Positions 52,470 to 64,000 of a stretch of 64,000 nt of DNA are shown here, piece after piece. The notes under the pieces are model-generated. The model was given only the letters and a program-made list of their open reading frames with translations, had not been told where the DNA came from and made no database searches. This DNA is from Pterobdella sp. o SKG-2022. Lineage: Eukaryota; Annelida; Clitellata; Hirudinida; Piscicolidae. The stretch is taken from assembly GCA_964035795.1 (NCBI GenBank), contig OZ038320.1:31265125-31329124 (forward strand), read 5' to 3'. Both the position numbers and the translations under genes were made by a program. Numbering within the stretch: position 1 is the first letter of the stretch; the number at the start of each line of letters is the position of its first letter.

Positions 52470-53108
52470 TTACAAGAGGGTCTTGTATTGGAAGTCGATG
52501 GTCTTGATGTGTTGCACCAACCTGTATTGGCATGAGAGTGTGTATGAGGCGGGTCTCAATACATTAGTATCAATACACTCACCAGTCTTTGACGTAGTGG
52601 CAGTTGCTCTCAGTGGCGGGAGTGTGCACTTCAGCCAACTTTCCTTCGAATTCGTGGTGCAGATCCAGATGAGCATTATAGTTCACGTAGTTAGCGGTCT
52701 TCATTTCTTTCTGACATAATAAAAATTTGTGGTTATTTATAGGTCTTACTTTTTGTGATATTGCTCACTGACATAAACATCTAAAAATGCTAATAATTTA
52801 AAAAGTCCATGGTACCTCTTCGTATCTGAAATGTTCGTCAATAAGCTTTTGCAATTCTTTCAATTTGTCACCATCCTCACGGTGGTCGCAAACTTCCCTT
52901 ATGGCGTCGAACAAGCCCTTATGTTCTTGGTCCAATTGTTCGTACTGTGTGTCAATTGTGATTTATTTATTGAATGACAAAGGAAGAAAAGTTTGCCAGG
53001 TTCACTTACACCCACGACGAAAGATTCGTCCCAGACGAAGGGTTCAGGGATGTCGAAAGCCATGGCGGCAATGGCGACGAAGGCGATGAATGCAATTGTG
53101 GTTTTCAT
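52470..53108 (-). CDS. Secreted hemerythrin, array copy 4
   Basis: Exons 53108-53010, 52944-52816, 52710-52583, 52521-52470. Protein identical to copy 1, with the CTC Leu variant as in copies 1 and 6. Confidence 0.95.
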
Positions 53109-53289
53109 TGTTGAATTTCAAGTCTGTTGAGAACTCAATGAATCTTCCATCAAGCACGCGTCTTATATACACCATCGTGTGGGTCAAAGTTCAGACTGAA
53201 AAATTTATAAAGTTTAACGTGGATTTGAATCTATCTTTCTATCGGTTTTTTTGTTTATAGCGTCATCTTGAAAATTTGGGATCAAATCT

Positions 53290-53330
<41 letters not shown>

Positions 53331-54678
53331 TATATATAGAATATATTGATGGTAAGAATATGAGGAGTCAATGCTAAAATTAATGATCAAATAATTCAAA
53401 AAATCTCAGTGAAAAAATAAATTAAAATTGAAATGCCTTCTGAGACAAATATAAAATTGTTTCATTGAAATATCGAATTTACAAAAACCTGTTTGTATAT
53501 AAGAATACAATATATTTAACCTTTTAGAGACATCTTAAGCAGTATCAAAAATCATTAACGTCGAAATATAGAAGAAAATTTTCAGTACGTTTATGAGAAA
53601 AAAAAAACTGGAATTTTCTGTGAGTATAGCCTTACTATAATACTTTACCAAAAAAAGAAAATTTTGCTAATTAGATGCTTTCATAAATTCTTCGATGGAG
53701 ACCTAGGTTTTGATAGGGGCAAGCTGAGAAAACAGCTTGTTTGGGGTCTTTTCAGTAAAACAAGAATAAATTAGAGCACATTTTGTTCCTTGTTTTTTTT
53801 TTTATTTTCAATCTAAATTTCGACCACTAGTAGGCCTCTTTTCTCGGTCATTTCTATGTTTTTCCCGACTTATCAAAACTGGTAAATTTTAGAATAAAGG
53901 CGAAAGCAATGTTCCAATCAGCATTAATATTATAAATTTATATAATTAAAATGTTTTATAAGTTTATTAAGCATCAATGAGTTTAGAATATGCTATCGGT
54001 AGTTATAACGATTTCCTCAGTTTATACTGACGGTTCAGAAAGTTGAGAGACGATAACGTTTGTGTTTTCTTAAATTTATACAGATTTGCAAAAAATTAAG
54101 GTTATCATGTTAATTTTTCATAAATACAAACATTCGAATGAGTCATGAAAAAAACTCAGTTCAGCTTCTAAGTATACCACAAGAAAGAGCTTTTCGTCGT
54201 ATTTGCCGTATTTCAGACGTGAAAAAGTGCTTTTAACAAACCTCGCCTACTGCACATTTTGTGTAATTTGGTTTGAAGACAAGTTGAAAAATGGGCAAAC
54301 AGAGGTTTATTTTGGATTGTTCTGCTGTGTGGTAGTACCACTACCAAAATTCTGGATACTTACAAAAGTCTTGCCTAAAACGACAATCAAATGGGTTTTT
54401 GGTGCTGTATGAGGGAATTAGCATTGAGGTGAAAACACGCTTATCATATTTGAGTTGGAAACAAGATTACAAAATCTATATTTTCACGCTACTAGACTGC
54501 TCACTGCCATCTGTGGAAAGTGCAGAGTAAACTGGTTGAAAGGGGTAAATTTTCATTAAAAGGTTTACCAGCTATTTATTTTAAATAAAAACCAAAAGTT
54601 TGGATTTTTAATAGTGCAAAATCTCTCTTAAAACGTGTGAATTCATAAATAAAAATGTTTTAGCAATAAGAAAATTAT

Positions 54679-54838
54679 GTTGACCATTTGATCGCCCCTA
54701 TATGGGGTTTCGATTGCGCATATGATTGGTTCCACAGAACTAATCCAGGTGGACTACTAATTTTTGGCCCAAACGGGATCGAGCCCGGTATTTTTAGAAA
54801 ATTAGTCTAATGCTTAACCACTGAATTATAGGGGCCGA
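54679..54838 (-). mobile_element. tRNA-derived SINE in array unit 5
   Basis: Same site in the unit; A and B boxes preserved. Confidence 0.72.
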
Positions 54839-55575
54839 CAGCTTAAAAAAACATGTCAAAAAAGGTCATTCGATCAACTATTTCCACTAAAAAGCCCTAA
54901 AAACAAGGTAGTTGATAGAAATTTCGTCCCATGAAACCATTACCTTGCAGTTGTTTTTTTTTTAATTTAGAAATGGCAGATTTTTTAGTAGATTTTCCTT
55001 AAATGAATCGAATTTCAACAATTAAGAAATTCAAACACGCAATTTTTGGATAAAAATAAGGGTTGTCTTATATCAATTTCGCACGCTGTAACATCAAAGT
55101 AGAATAAAACCTTCAATAAATGAAGACGCATAAAAGAAATCGAAACCCCAATAGGTCACTAACGAGACAGATACTCTAGTTAAATCAGTTTTTGAAAAAT
55201 GTTCAAATATGATTTTTTTTATTGAAATAATCATTTTGAATTTCATTTAAAAAAAAAAATGTTTGATTTGGGACAAAAAATGCGGACTACACGATTTGAA
55301 CCTTTGTACCTGATGCTAAACATTTTAACCCTCAGTGTTTTAATGATTTAGCCTATGAATTTCAAACTCCACTTTTATTTTTGTCCTATCGATCGACGTA
55401 TTCGCTTTTTAAATGCTTTTACTTTAAAAAAAATTATTCAAAATAGTTAATTTGATGTCCGATTTTCATGCGGATTGGTAAAGCTTTTATAATGAAAATT
55501 AAATTTTCGATTAATTTTTAATGAAACTGAAAATTGTTGTTGTGGTTTATTGCATTAAAGGTGCCTAGAAGTTAT

Positions 55576-56214
55576 TTACAAAAGGGTCTTGTATTGGAAG
55601 TCGATGGTCTTGATGTGTTGCACCAACCTGTATTGGCATGAGAGTGTGTATGAGGCGGGTCTCAATACATTAGTATCAATACACTCACCAGTCTTTGACG
55701 TAGTGGCAGTTGCTCTCAGTGGCGGGAGTGTGCACTTCAGCCAACTTTCCTTCGAATTCGTGGTGCAGATCCAGATGAGCATTATAGTTCACGTAGTTAG
55801 CGGTCTTCATTTCTTTCTGACATAATAAAAATTTGTGGTTATTTATAGGTCTTACTTTTTGTGATATTGCTCACTGACATAAACATCTAAAAATGCTAAT
55901 AATTTAAAAAGTCCATGGTACCTCTTCGTATCTGAAATGTTCGTCAATAAGCTTTTGCAATTCTTTCAATTTGTCACCATCCTCACGGTGGTCGCAAACT
56001 TCCCTTATGGCGTCGAACAAGCCCTTATGTTCTTGGTCCAATTGTTCGTACTGTGTGTCAATTGTGATTTATTTATTGAATGACAAAGGAAGAAAAGTTT
56101 GCCAGGTTCACTTACACCCACGACGAAAGATTCGTCCCAGACGAAGGGTTCAGGGATGTCGAAAGCCATGGCGGCAATGGCGACGAAGGCGATGAATGCA
56201 ATTGTGGTTTTCAT
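55576..56214 (-). CDS. Secreted hemerythrin, array copy 5
   Basis: Exons 56214-56116, 56050-55922, 55816-55689, 55627-55576. Protein identical to copy 1. The unit has a private base change near 56684 and an AT run about 2 bp shorter. Confidence 0.95.
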
Positions 56215-56395
56215 TGTTGAATTTCAAGTCTGTTGAGAACTCAATGAATCTTCCATCAAGCACGCGTCTTATATACACCATCGTGTGGGTCAAAGTTCAG
56301 ACTGAAAAATTTATAAAGTTTAACGTGGATTTGAATCTATCTTTCTATCGGTTTTTTTGTTTATAGCGTCATCTTGAAAATTTGGGATCAAATCT

Positions 56396-56434
<39 letters not shown>

Positions 56435-57782
56435 TATATATAGAATATATTGATGGTAAGAATATGAGGAGTCAATGCTAAAATTAATGATCAAATAATT
56501 CAAAAAATCTCAGTGAAAAAATAAATTAAAATTGAAATGCCTTCTGAGACAAATATAAAATTGTTTCATTGAAATATCGAATTTACAAAAACCTGTTTGT
56601 ATATAAGAATACAATATATTTAACCTTTTAGAGACATCTTAAGCAGTATCAAAAATCATTAACGTCGAAATATAGAAGAAAATTGTCAGTACGTTTATGA
56701 GAAAAAAAAAACTGGAATTTTCTGTGAGTATAGCCTTACTATAATACTTTACCAAAAAAAGAAAATTTTGCTAATTAGATGCTTTCATAAATTCTTCGAT
56801 GGAGACCTAGGTTTTGATAGGGGCAAGCTGAGAAAACAGCTTGTTTGGGGTCTTTTCAGTAAAACAAGAATAAATTAGAGCACATTTTGTTCCTTGTTTT
56901 TTTTTTTATTTTCAATCTAAATTTCGACCACTAGTAGGCCTCTTTTCTCGGTCATTTCTATGTTTTTCCCGACTTATCAAAACTGGTAAATTTTAGAATA
57001 AAGGCGAAAGCAATGTTCCAATCAGCATTAATATTATAAATTTATATAATTAAAATGTTTTATAAGTTTATTAAGCATCAATGAGTTTAGAATATGCTAT
57101 CGGTAGTTATAACGATTTCCTCAGTTTATACTGACGGTTCAGAAAGTTGAGAGACGATAACGTTTGTGTTTTCTTAAATTTATACAGATTTGCAAAAAAT
57201 TAAGGTTATCATGTTAATTTTTCATAAATACAAACATTCGAATGAGTCATGAAAAAAACTCAGTTCAGCTTCTAAGTATACCACAAGAAAGAGCTTTTCG
57301 TCGTATTTGCCGTATTTCAGACGTGAAAAAGTGCTTTTAACAAACCTCGCCTACTGCACATTTTGTGTAATTTGGTTTGAAGACAAGTTGAAAAATGGGC
57401 AAACAGAGGTTTATTTTGGATTGTTCTGCTGTGTGGTAGTACCACTACCAAAATTCTGGATACTTACAAAAGTCTTGCCTAAAACGACAATCAAATGGGT
57501 TTTTGGTGCTGTATGAGGGAATTAGCATTGAGGTGAAAACACGCTTATCATATTTGAGTTGGAAACAAGATTACAAAATCTATATTTTCACGCTACTAGA
57601 CTGCTCACTGCCATCTGTGGAAAGTGCAGAGTAAACTGGTTGAAAGGGGTAAATTTTCATTAAAAGGTTTACCAGCTTTTTATTTTAAATAAAAACCAAA
57701 AGTTTGGATTTTTAATAGTGCAAAATCTCTCTTAAAACGTGTGAATTCATAAATAAAAATGTTTTAGCAATAAGAAAATTAT

Positions 57783-57942
57783 GTTGACCATTTGATCGCC
57801 CCTATATGGGGTTTCGATTGCGCATATGATTGGTTCCACAGAACTAATCCAGGTGGACTACTAATTTTTGGCCCAAACGGGATCGAGCCCGGTATTTTTA
57901 GAAAATTAGTCTAATGCTTAACCACTGAATTATAGGGGCCGA
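57783..57942 (-). mobile_element. tRNA-derived SINE in array unit 6
   Basis: Same site in the unit; A and B boxes preserved. Confidence 0.72.
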
Positions 57943-58679
57943 CAGCTTAAAAAAACATGTCAAAAAAGGTCATTCGATCAACTATTTCCACTAAAAAGCC
58001 CTAAAAACAAGGTAGTTGATAGAAATTTCGTCCCATGAAACCATTACCTTGCAGTTGTTTTTTTTTTAATTTAGAAATGGCAGATTTTTTAGTAGATTTT
58101 CCTTAAATGAATCGAATTTCAACAATTAAGAAATTCAAACACGCAATTTTTGGATAAAAATAAGGGTTGTCTTATATCAATTTCGCACGCTGTAACATCA
58201 AAGTAGAATAAAACCTTCAATAAATGAAGACGCATAAAAGAAATCGAAACCCCAATAGGTCACTAACGAGACAGATACTCTACTTAAATCAGTTTTTGAA
58301 AAATGTTCAAATATGATTTTTTTTATTGAAATAATCATTTTGAATTTCATTTAAAAAAAAAAATGTTTGATTTGGGACAAAAAATGCGGACTACACGATT
58401 TGAACCTTTGTACCTGATGCTAAACATTTTAACCCTCAGTGTTTTAATGATTTAGCCTATGAATTTCAAACTCCACTTTTATTTTTGTCCTATCGATCGA
58501 CGTATTCGCTTTTTAAATGCTTTTACTTTAAAAAAAATTATTCAAAATAGTTAATTTGATGTCCGATTTTCATGCGGATTGGTAAAGCTTTTATAATGAA
58601 AATTAAATTTTCGATTAATTTTTAATGAAACTGAAAATTGTTGTTGTGGTTTATTGCATTAAAGGTGCCTAGAAGTTAT

Positions 58680-59318
58680 TTACAAGAGGGTCTTGTATTG
58701 GAAGTCGATGGTCTTGATGTGTTGCACCAACCTGTATTGGCATGAGAGTGTGTATGAGGCGGGTCTCAATACATTAGTATCAATACACTCACCAGTCTTT
58801 GACGTAGTGGCAGTTGCTCTCAGTGGCGGGAGTGTGCACTTCAGCCAACTTTCCTTCGAATTCGTGGTGCAGATCCAGATGAGCATTATAGTTCACGTAG
58901 TTAGCGGTCTTCATTTCTTTCTGACATAATAAAAATTTGTGGTTATTTATAGGTCTTACTTTTTGTGATATTGCTCACTGACATAAACATCTAAAAATGC
59001 TAATAATTTAAAAAGTCCATGGTACCTCTTCGTATCTGAAATGTTCGTCAATAAGCTTTTGCAATTCTTTCAATTTGTCACCATCCTCACGGTGGTCGCA
59101 AACTTCCCTTATGGCGTCGAACAAGCCCTTATGTTCTTGGTCCAATTGTTCGTACTGTGTGTCAATTGTGATTTATTTATTGAATGACAAAGGAAGAAAA
59201 GTTTGCCAGGTTCACTTACACCCACGACGAAAGATTCGTCCCAGACGAAGGGTTCAGGGATGTCGAAAGCCATGGCGGCAATGGCGACGAAGGCGATGAA
59301 TGCAATTGTGGTTTTCAT
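58680..59318 (-). CDS. Secreted hemerythrin, array copy 6
   Basis: Exons 59318-59220, 59154-59026, 58920-58793, 58731-58680. Protein identical to copy 1. This end unit has the longest AT run and its upstream flank is truncated at 60123, but TATA box and proximal promoter are intact. Confidence 0.95.
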
Positions 59319-59499
59319 TGTTGAATTTCAAGTCTGTTGAGAACTCAATGAATCTTCCATCAAGCACGCGTCTTATATACACCATCGTGTGGGTCAAAGT
59401 TCAGACTGAAAAATTTATAAAGTTTAACGTGGATTTGAATCTATCTTTCTATCGGTTTTTTTGTTTATAGCGTCATCTTGAAAATTTGGGATCAAATCT

Positions 59500-59546
<47 letters not shown>

Positions 59547-60123
59547 TATATATAGAATATATTGATGGTAAGAATATGAGGAGTCAATGCTAAAATTAAT
59601 GATCAAATAATTCAAAAAATCTCAGTGAAAAAATAAATTAAAATTGAAATGCCTTCTGAGACAAATATAAAATTGTTTCATTGAAATATCGAATTTACAA
59701 AAACCTGTTTGTATATAAGAATACAATATATTTAACCTTTTAGAGACATCTTAAGCAGTATCAAAAATCATTAACGTCGAAATATAGAAGAAAATTTTCA
59801 GTACGTTTATGAGAAAAAAAAAACTGGAATTTTCTGTGAGTATAGCCTTACTATAATACTTTACCAAAAAAAGAAAATTTTGCTAATTAGATGCTTTCAT
59901 AAATTCTTCGATGGAGACCTAGGTTTTGATAGGGGCAAGCTGAGAAAACAGCTTGTTTGGGGTCTTTTCAGTAAAACAAGAATAAATTAGAGCACATTTT
60001 GTTCCTTGTTTTTTTTTTTATTTTCAATCTAAATTTCGACCACTAGTAGGCCTCTTTTCTCGGTCATTTCTATGTTTTTCCCGACTTATCAAAACTGGTA
60101 AATTTTAGAATAAAGGCGAAAGC

Positions 60124-60704
60124 TTAAAAAAACATGTGATAAAAGATCAACTTTTTCCACTGAAAAGCCCTAAAAACAAACCTTTTATTTTTCATATACA
60201 ATCTTATTTTTGTGAATACATTTAATTCTAATTTATTACGGTTTCAAAGGAGGAGTTTTATGAGGTTGTTTTCTATTTCATCAATGATTTCGGAATGCAT
60301 CAAGGATTTTTACTTATTTTTAATTTTTTACCAACAGTTTTTTTAACCATTTTAACCTTTTAAAACAATTCAAAATCTCATAGTTAATGCTCGTTTTTAA
60401 CAATATAAAATATACCGAAAAATTCAGTTTTCTTAAAATTATTAATGATTTCACAAAAACTACAAACAAACGAGTATTTTCAAGCATATTTGAAATGTTA
60501 CTTAGTTAACGAAAAGCTTTCTATCACAATGAAATTCATATGTGTTTCTAAATATACTCGTTAGAACTACTTATTATAATCCTTTCAAGACTTGAAATCT
60601 TTCGTTCAACTTCTCCATACTCAAATTTTTTATAATTCCAAGTTTTGGTCTTGTATGAACCATAATTCAGTTTTTATCATACTCAAATCGAAATAACTTT
60701 CATC
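60124..60704. other. Spacer beginning with a diverged hemerythrin-unit fragment
   Basis: Bases 60121-60180 (AGCTTAAAAAAACATGTGAT, then AAAAGCCCTAAAAACAA) match an internal part of the unit (42432-42502) with substitutions. The rest is A+T-rich with no gene seen. Confidence 0.6.
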
Positions 60705-63105
60705 TGATGATGATGAGGATGATGTTCGTCCTTCGCAGTCGAAGACGACCACAACTTCTATCTTCTTCTATTCCTGGGTTTTGTGGGTGTGAAGATGGCT
60801 GATCAGGCCTATTCTCGCATTGAAAAGCCTTGTACACTTTGGGCAGGGATATGCTAAAGTAGAAACAAACTGAGAAGCAGTACTCGCTTTTATTTTGCGA
60901 CGCTGTCGTTTCTGCTTTTGCTCTTCCACACGCTTCGCCTCAAAGCTCGATACACCTGTGGAGACAGCGCTGCGCCAAGTAAGCCGGACTTGGGCCATTT
61001 CTTCCCAAAAATCAGAATTAATACCACAGGATTTCAGAGAAGCTTTAAGTGTGTCCTTTTATCGCTTCCTCTGATCTCTAAGAGAGCGCTTGCCTTCACT
61101 CAGCTTACCGTAAAGCAATCGCTTTGGCAGGCGCTCGTCGGGCATTCTGAATACGTGGCCTGCCTACCTGAGCTGGGACCGCTTGAGAAACGCATGAACG
61201 CTCTCCATTTTGGCTCTTTGGAGTACCTCTGTGTCGGGCACTTTGTCCTGCCATTTGATGTGAAGCAGTTTCCGAAGGCATCGCATGTGGAAAGAGTTCA
61301 ACTGCCTGGCATGACGACTGTACACAGTCCATGTTTCGCAGGCGTACAGCAATGAAGGAAGGACGACAGTACGGTAAACCTTCAGCTTGGTCATAAGACT
61401 GATCCCTCTTCTATCCAACACCTTCTCTCTGAGTCTGCCAAAAGCCGAGCTGGCTCTGGCGATTCTGTAGGATACTTCCTCATCGATACTGACAGACCCT
61501 GACAGTGTGCTGCCAAGATAAATGAACTTTTCTGTCACTGTAAGCTTCTCGCCGTTGACCGTGATAACTGGTTCTGAGTAGGGAGCATTAGGGGCAGGCT
61601 GGTACATCACTTCGGTTTTCTTTATACTTATTGTCAGGCCAAAGTCGTCACAGGCTTTGGCAAACCGGTTCATGCTTTCCTGCATGTTAGACTGTGTGCC
61701 AGTATTCAATGCGCAGTCGTCAGCAAATAAAAAGTATCGGGCAATGTCTTTCTGAACTTTGGTTTTTGCCTGAAGCCTACGTAAGTTGAACAGCTTCCCA
61801 TCAGTTCGGAATTTGTAGTCGATTCCGATGTCACCAGAGCAAAAAGCGTCAGTCAGCATGGCTGAAAACATCATACTGAAGAGAATTGGAGCAAGAACGC
61901 AGCCCTGTTTCACGCCGTTTGTGACTGGAAATGGCTTCGAGTACTTCCCATCATCCTGCACGCTGGCTTGCATGCCGTCATGGAACTGCCTGACCATAGT
62001 AATAAACTTAGCAGGACAGCTGAACTTGGCCATGATCTCCCAAAGCCCTTTTCTGCAGACAGTATCGAAGGCCTTCGTCAGGTCTACAAAAGTGGTGTAG
62101 AGACCAACGTTTTGCTCTTGACACTTCTCCTGGAGTTGACGTGCTGCGAAGATCATATCTGCTGTGCTGCGCCCCGGTCTAAACCCACACTGACTTTCAG
62201 GCAATAAGCCGTCTTCCAGGTGATCAATCAAGCGGTTCAGCAGAACTTTAGCCAAAATCTTCCCGGCGATAGAGAGTAGCGATATGCCACGATGGTTATC
62301 GCACAATTGACGATTTCCTTTGCGTTTGTATAGGTGGACTATAGAAGCATCTTTTAGTTCTTGCGGGATAAGCTCTTGGTTCCACATAGACTGGAATAGT
62401 TCAAAAAGCTTCCTGATCATGAGTGGACCTCCACAGGCGTAAATTTCCGCAGGGATGGAGTCAGCGCCGGGTGCCTTTCCACTTGAAAGCCGCTTCACTG
62501 CTTTTTCTACTTCTGCTACAGTAGGAACGTCGGTAAGAGAGTGCTTGATTGGGACTTGGGGCAGTCTTGCGATCGACTCCTCGTTAATGGTGGAAGGACG
62601 GTTGAGAACACAACTGAAGTGCTCTGCCCATCGTTCAAGAACTTTCTCCTTGTCTGTGATCAGTATGTTTCCATCTGCGCTAAAAAGGGGAGATGATACA
62701 GACGAAGTGGGATCGTAGACAGTCTTAAGTGCACTGTAGAAGTTCTTCAGGTCATTGCGATCAGCATAACATTGGATCTCATCGGCTTTCTCGCTGAGCC
62801 ATTTATTTTGCATTCGACGCAGCTCTAGCTGTAAACTTCTCTTGACGTTGCAGAATGCAGCTTTCTTCGCCGCTGATAACGGGTCGTTGAGGTGTGCACT
62901 GTGGAGACGGTCTTTTTCATCCAACATGAACTGAATGCTTTCATTTTTTTCATTGAACCAGTCCTGGTGTTTTCGTTTAGTGGTCCCCACCACCTCTAAG
63001 GCTGCAGCATAGACGATATCTCTGAAAGTCGCCCAGTCAGACTCAGCATCTCGTGAGTCAAAGCTGCATGAAGCCGTAACATCCTTGAGTTTGTAATAGA
63101 ATTCT
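60705..63105 (-). mobile_element. 5'-truncated non-LTR retrotransposon (LINE), inactive
   Basis: An open frame at 62993-61164 encodes a reverse transcriptase with GFRPGRSTADMI, TFVDLTKAFDTV, NGVKQGCVLAPILF, the active-site FLFADDCAL and the LINE-type LPSLLYACETWTVY. In-frame coding continues upstream to about 63100 (SDWATFRDIVYAA) and stops there, so the endonuclease part is missing. Downstream the frame is broken by TAG where Trp is expected (after LKRSQLR, at 61164) and by a TAA about 35 codons later. It then runs on to a C-terminal C2H2-type finger CPKCTRLFNARIGLISHLHTH, ending at 60768. The 3' end carries GTCTTCGACTGCGAAGGACG and a (CATCAT)n-type tail near 60707. It resembles jockey/RTE-like elements; the clade is unresolved. 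Less A+T-rich than its surroundings. Confidence 0.9.
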
Positions 63106-63189
63106 AAAAATATTTATTCAACCGCCAAATTTAAAAACAAACAATAAAGTTTGAATTGTTTTTAATAATCACAAATAAAAGATTTTTTA

Positions 63190-63530
63190 AAAGTTTATTG
63201 AACTTGCGAGAGTACCTGGCACACTACAAGCATTCCCTCTCTGAATGGCTATACTTATAGCTTGAAGTAGGAAGGAGGTTGACCGCGGTTCTCCTGTTTC
63301 TTTAGCTTTTTTTCTAAATCTCTCTTATCAATTTCAGTCTGTTTGGACCCCAAGAACCAAGTTTCCACTCCGATTGGTATAATCTCATAGTCTGCTGAAA
63401 GGTTGCAATATTTTGTCAGCTTAGGTGTCTCCGCGCTTTTAGCTACTTTTCCCGGAAAAGCTGAAAGTATTTGTATGTGGCTGGAGGCGATAGTGTCACT
63501 ACAAGTGAAATCCCATACCATAAAACGACC
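63190..63530 (-). pseudogene. Fragment of a retroelement-type protein with a frameshift
   Basis: Minus-strand frame from 63521 reads MVWDFTCSDTIASSHIQ, then KSAETPKLTKY, then VGVET-like IPIGVETWFLG, and ends at 63255. After a one-base shift, LQAISIAIQRGNACSVPG follows. This order of motifs is common in predicted proteins from repeated elements, from memory. A decayed relative lies at 12690-13020. Whether it belongs to the adjacent LINE is unclear, since about 85 bp of A+T-rich sequence separates them. Confidence 0.5.
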
Positions 63531-64000
63531 ATTTATCTTAAAATCTTGGTGCGAACCTTTTCAACCAAGTTTAGATGAAAGTTGTTATATTTTAAAATGA
63601 TATAACAACTGCTGCTAAGTTCAATAAAGTTTATAAGTTAATTTGAGCTGGTGATATTTCGAATAATTTTTTCAAAATAGTATAAATATTTTAGTAATAT
63701 AAGCAGATTTAATCAAAATTCTATTGTTACTTCCTTTGGAATTTTTCAAATAACCACTGACTACAAAGTGTCTCCATTGTGTTTCACTATTCCTAACAAT
63801 TTTGCTCATTTAAAAGAACTGTATTATCAGAAAGTCAATATTCGAAAACCTAACTTATTTTTTTATAAAAATCACTGTCTCAAAATCCTACAATATTAAC
63901 ATTATAAACTTCAATATCATCGGTTGTACATGTTAGGCTTCATGGTTGCTTTGACGGGCTGAGCTCTGTCCAAGTTGATATCTGAATGATGGAAATGATG
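63531..64000. other. A+T-rich sequence, nothing recognised
   Basis: No coding signal, RNA gene or repeat I can support up to the window end. Confidence 0.6.

Larger units (their letters stand above)
41668..60123 (-). repeat. Six-copy tandem array of a 3.1-kb hemerythrin unit
   Basis: Units, split at ATTTATACAGATTTGC: 41668-44773, 44774-47861, 47862-50967, 50968-54073, 54074-57177, 57178-60123. Periods are 3106, 3088, 3106, 3106 and 3104 bp; the last unit is cut about 160 bp short. Copies are nearly identical across introns and spacers. Differences seen: an 18-bp segment missing in unit 2 (near 45042), a few single-base variants and the length of an AT run. Each unit contains, left to right, a SINE (minus), the hemerythrin gene (minus), its TATA promoter and an (AT)n run. 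Gene orientation is the same throughout. Confidence 0.97.

Noticed and set aside
41668..60123. CRISPR-like or prokaryotic repeat array
   Set aside because: The unit is 3.1 kb with spliced genes; nothing here is prokaryotic.

Overview
The window is eukaryotic and metazoan. It is very A+T-rich, and its genes are split by GT-AG introns full of AAT/ATT, GATA and T-rich simple repeats. Coding regions carry long Asn/Asp-rich runs. The strongest taxonomic clue is hemerythrin, an iron-based oxygen carrier known from annelids (including sipunculans), brachiopods and priapulids. Its start and end motifs look most like annelid hemerythrins, and leech genomes are a good fit for the Asn runs and simple repeats. 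'Annelid, possibly leech' is an inference, not a demonstration.

Layout. Bases 1-5273 (+) hold an activin-receptor-type-II-like receptor kinase with its 5' end cut off by the window edge. Bases 7438-12396 (+) encode CNOT11, a CCR4-NOT subunit, with an Asn/Asp/Glu-rich insertion and one apparent frameshift. Bases 14188-24556 (+) hold a large gene with an N-terminal coiled coil, a 3.66-kb Asn-rich exon and a helical C-terminus; my best candidate is little elongation complex subunit ICE1. Bases 26181-33371 (+) encode a secreted papain-family cysteine protease with a full catalytic set, an acidic Asn-rich insertion of about 220 residues, and introns made almost wholly of simple repeats. A 200-bp assembly gap lies at 34415-34614. 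Bases 35179-37501 (-) encode a type-B carboxylesterase lacking a visible first exon.

Bases 41668-60123 are six head-to-tail copies of a 3.1-kb unit. Each has a four-exon hemerythrin gene (-) and a tRNA-derived SINE. The six predicted proteins are identical, keep all seven iron ligands and begin with a signal peptide, so this looks like a gene-dosage array for a secreted, possibly yolk or body-fluid, hemerythrin. Flanking sequence carries diverged remnants of the same unit.

Bases 60705-63105 (-) are a 5'-truncated, dead LINE. A second retroelement-type fragment lies at 63190-63530, and a decayed relative of it at 12690-13020.

The single-copy genes look like unrelated neighbours, not an operon-like system. 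All exon boundaries were read by eye from frame continuity and splice signals.
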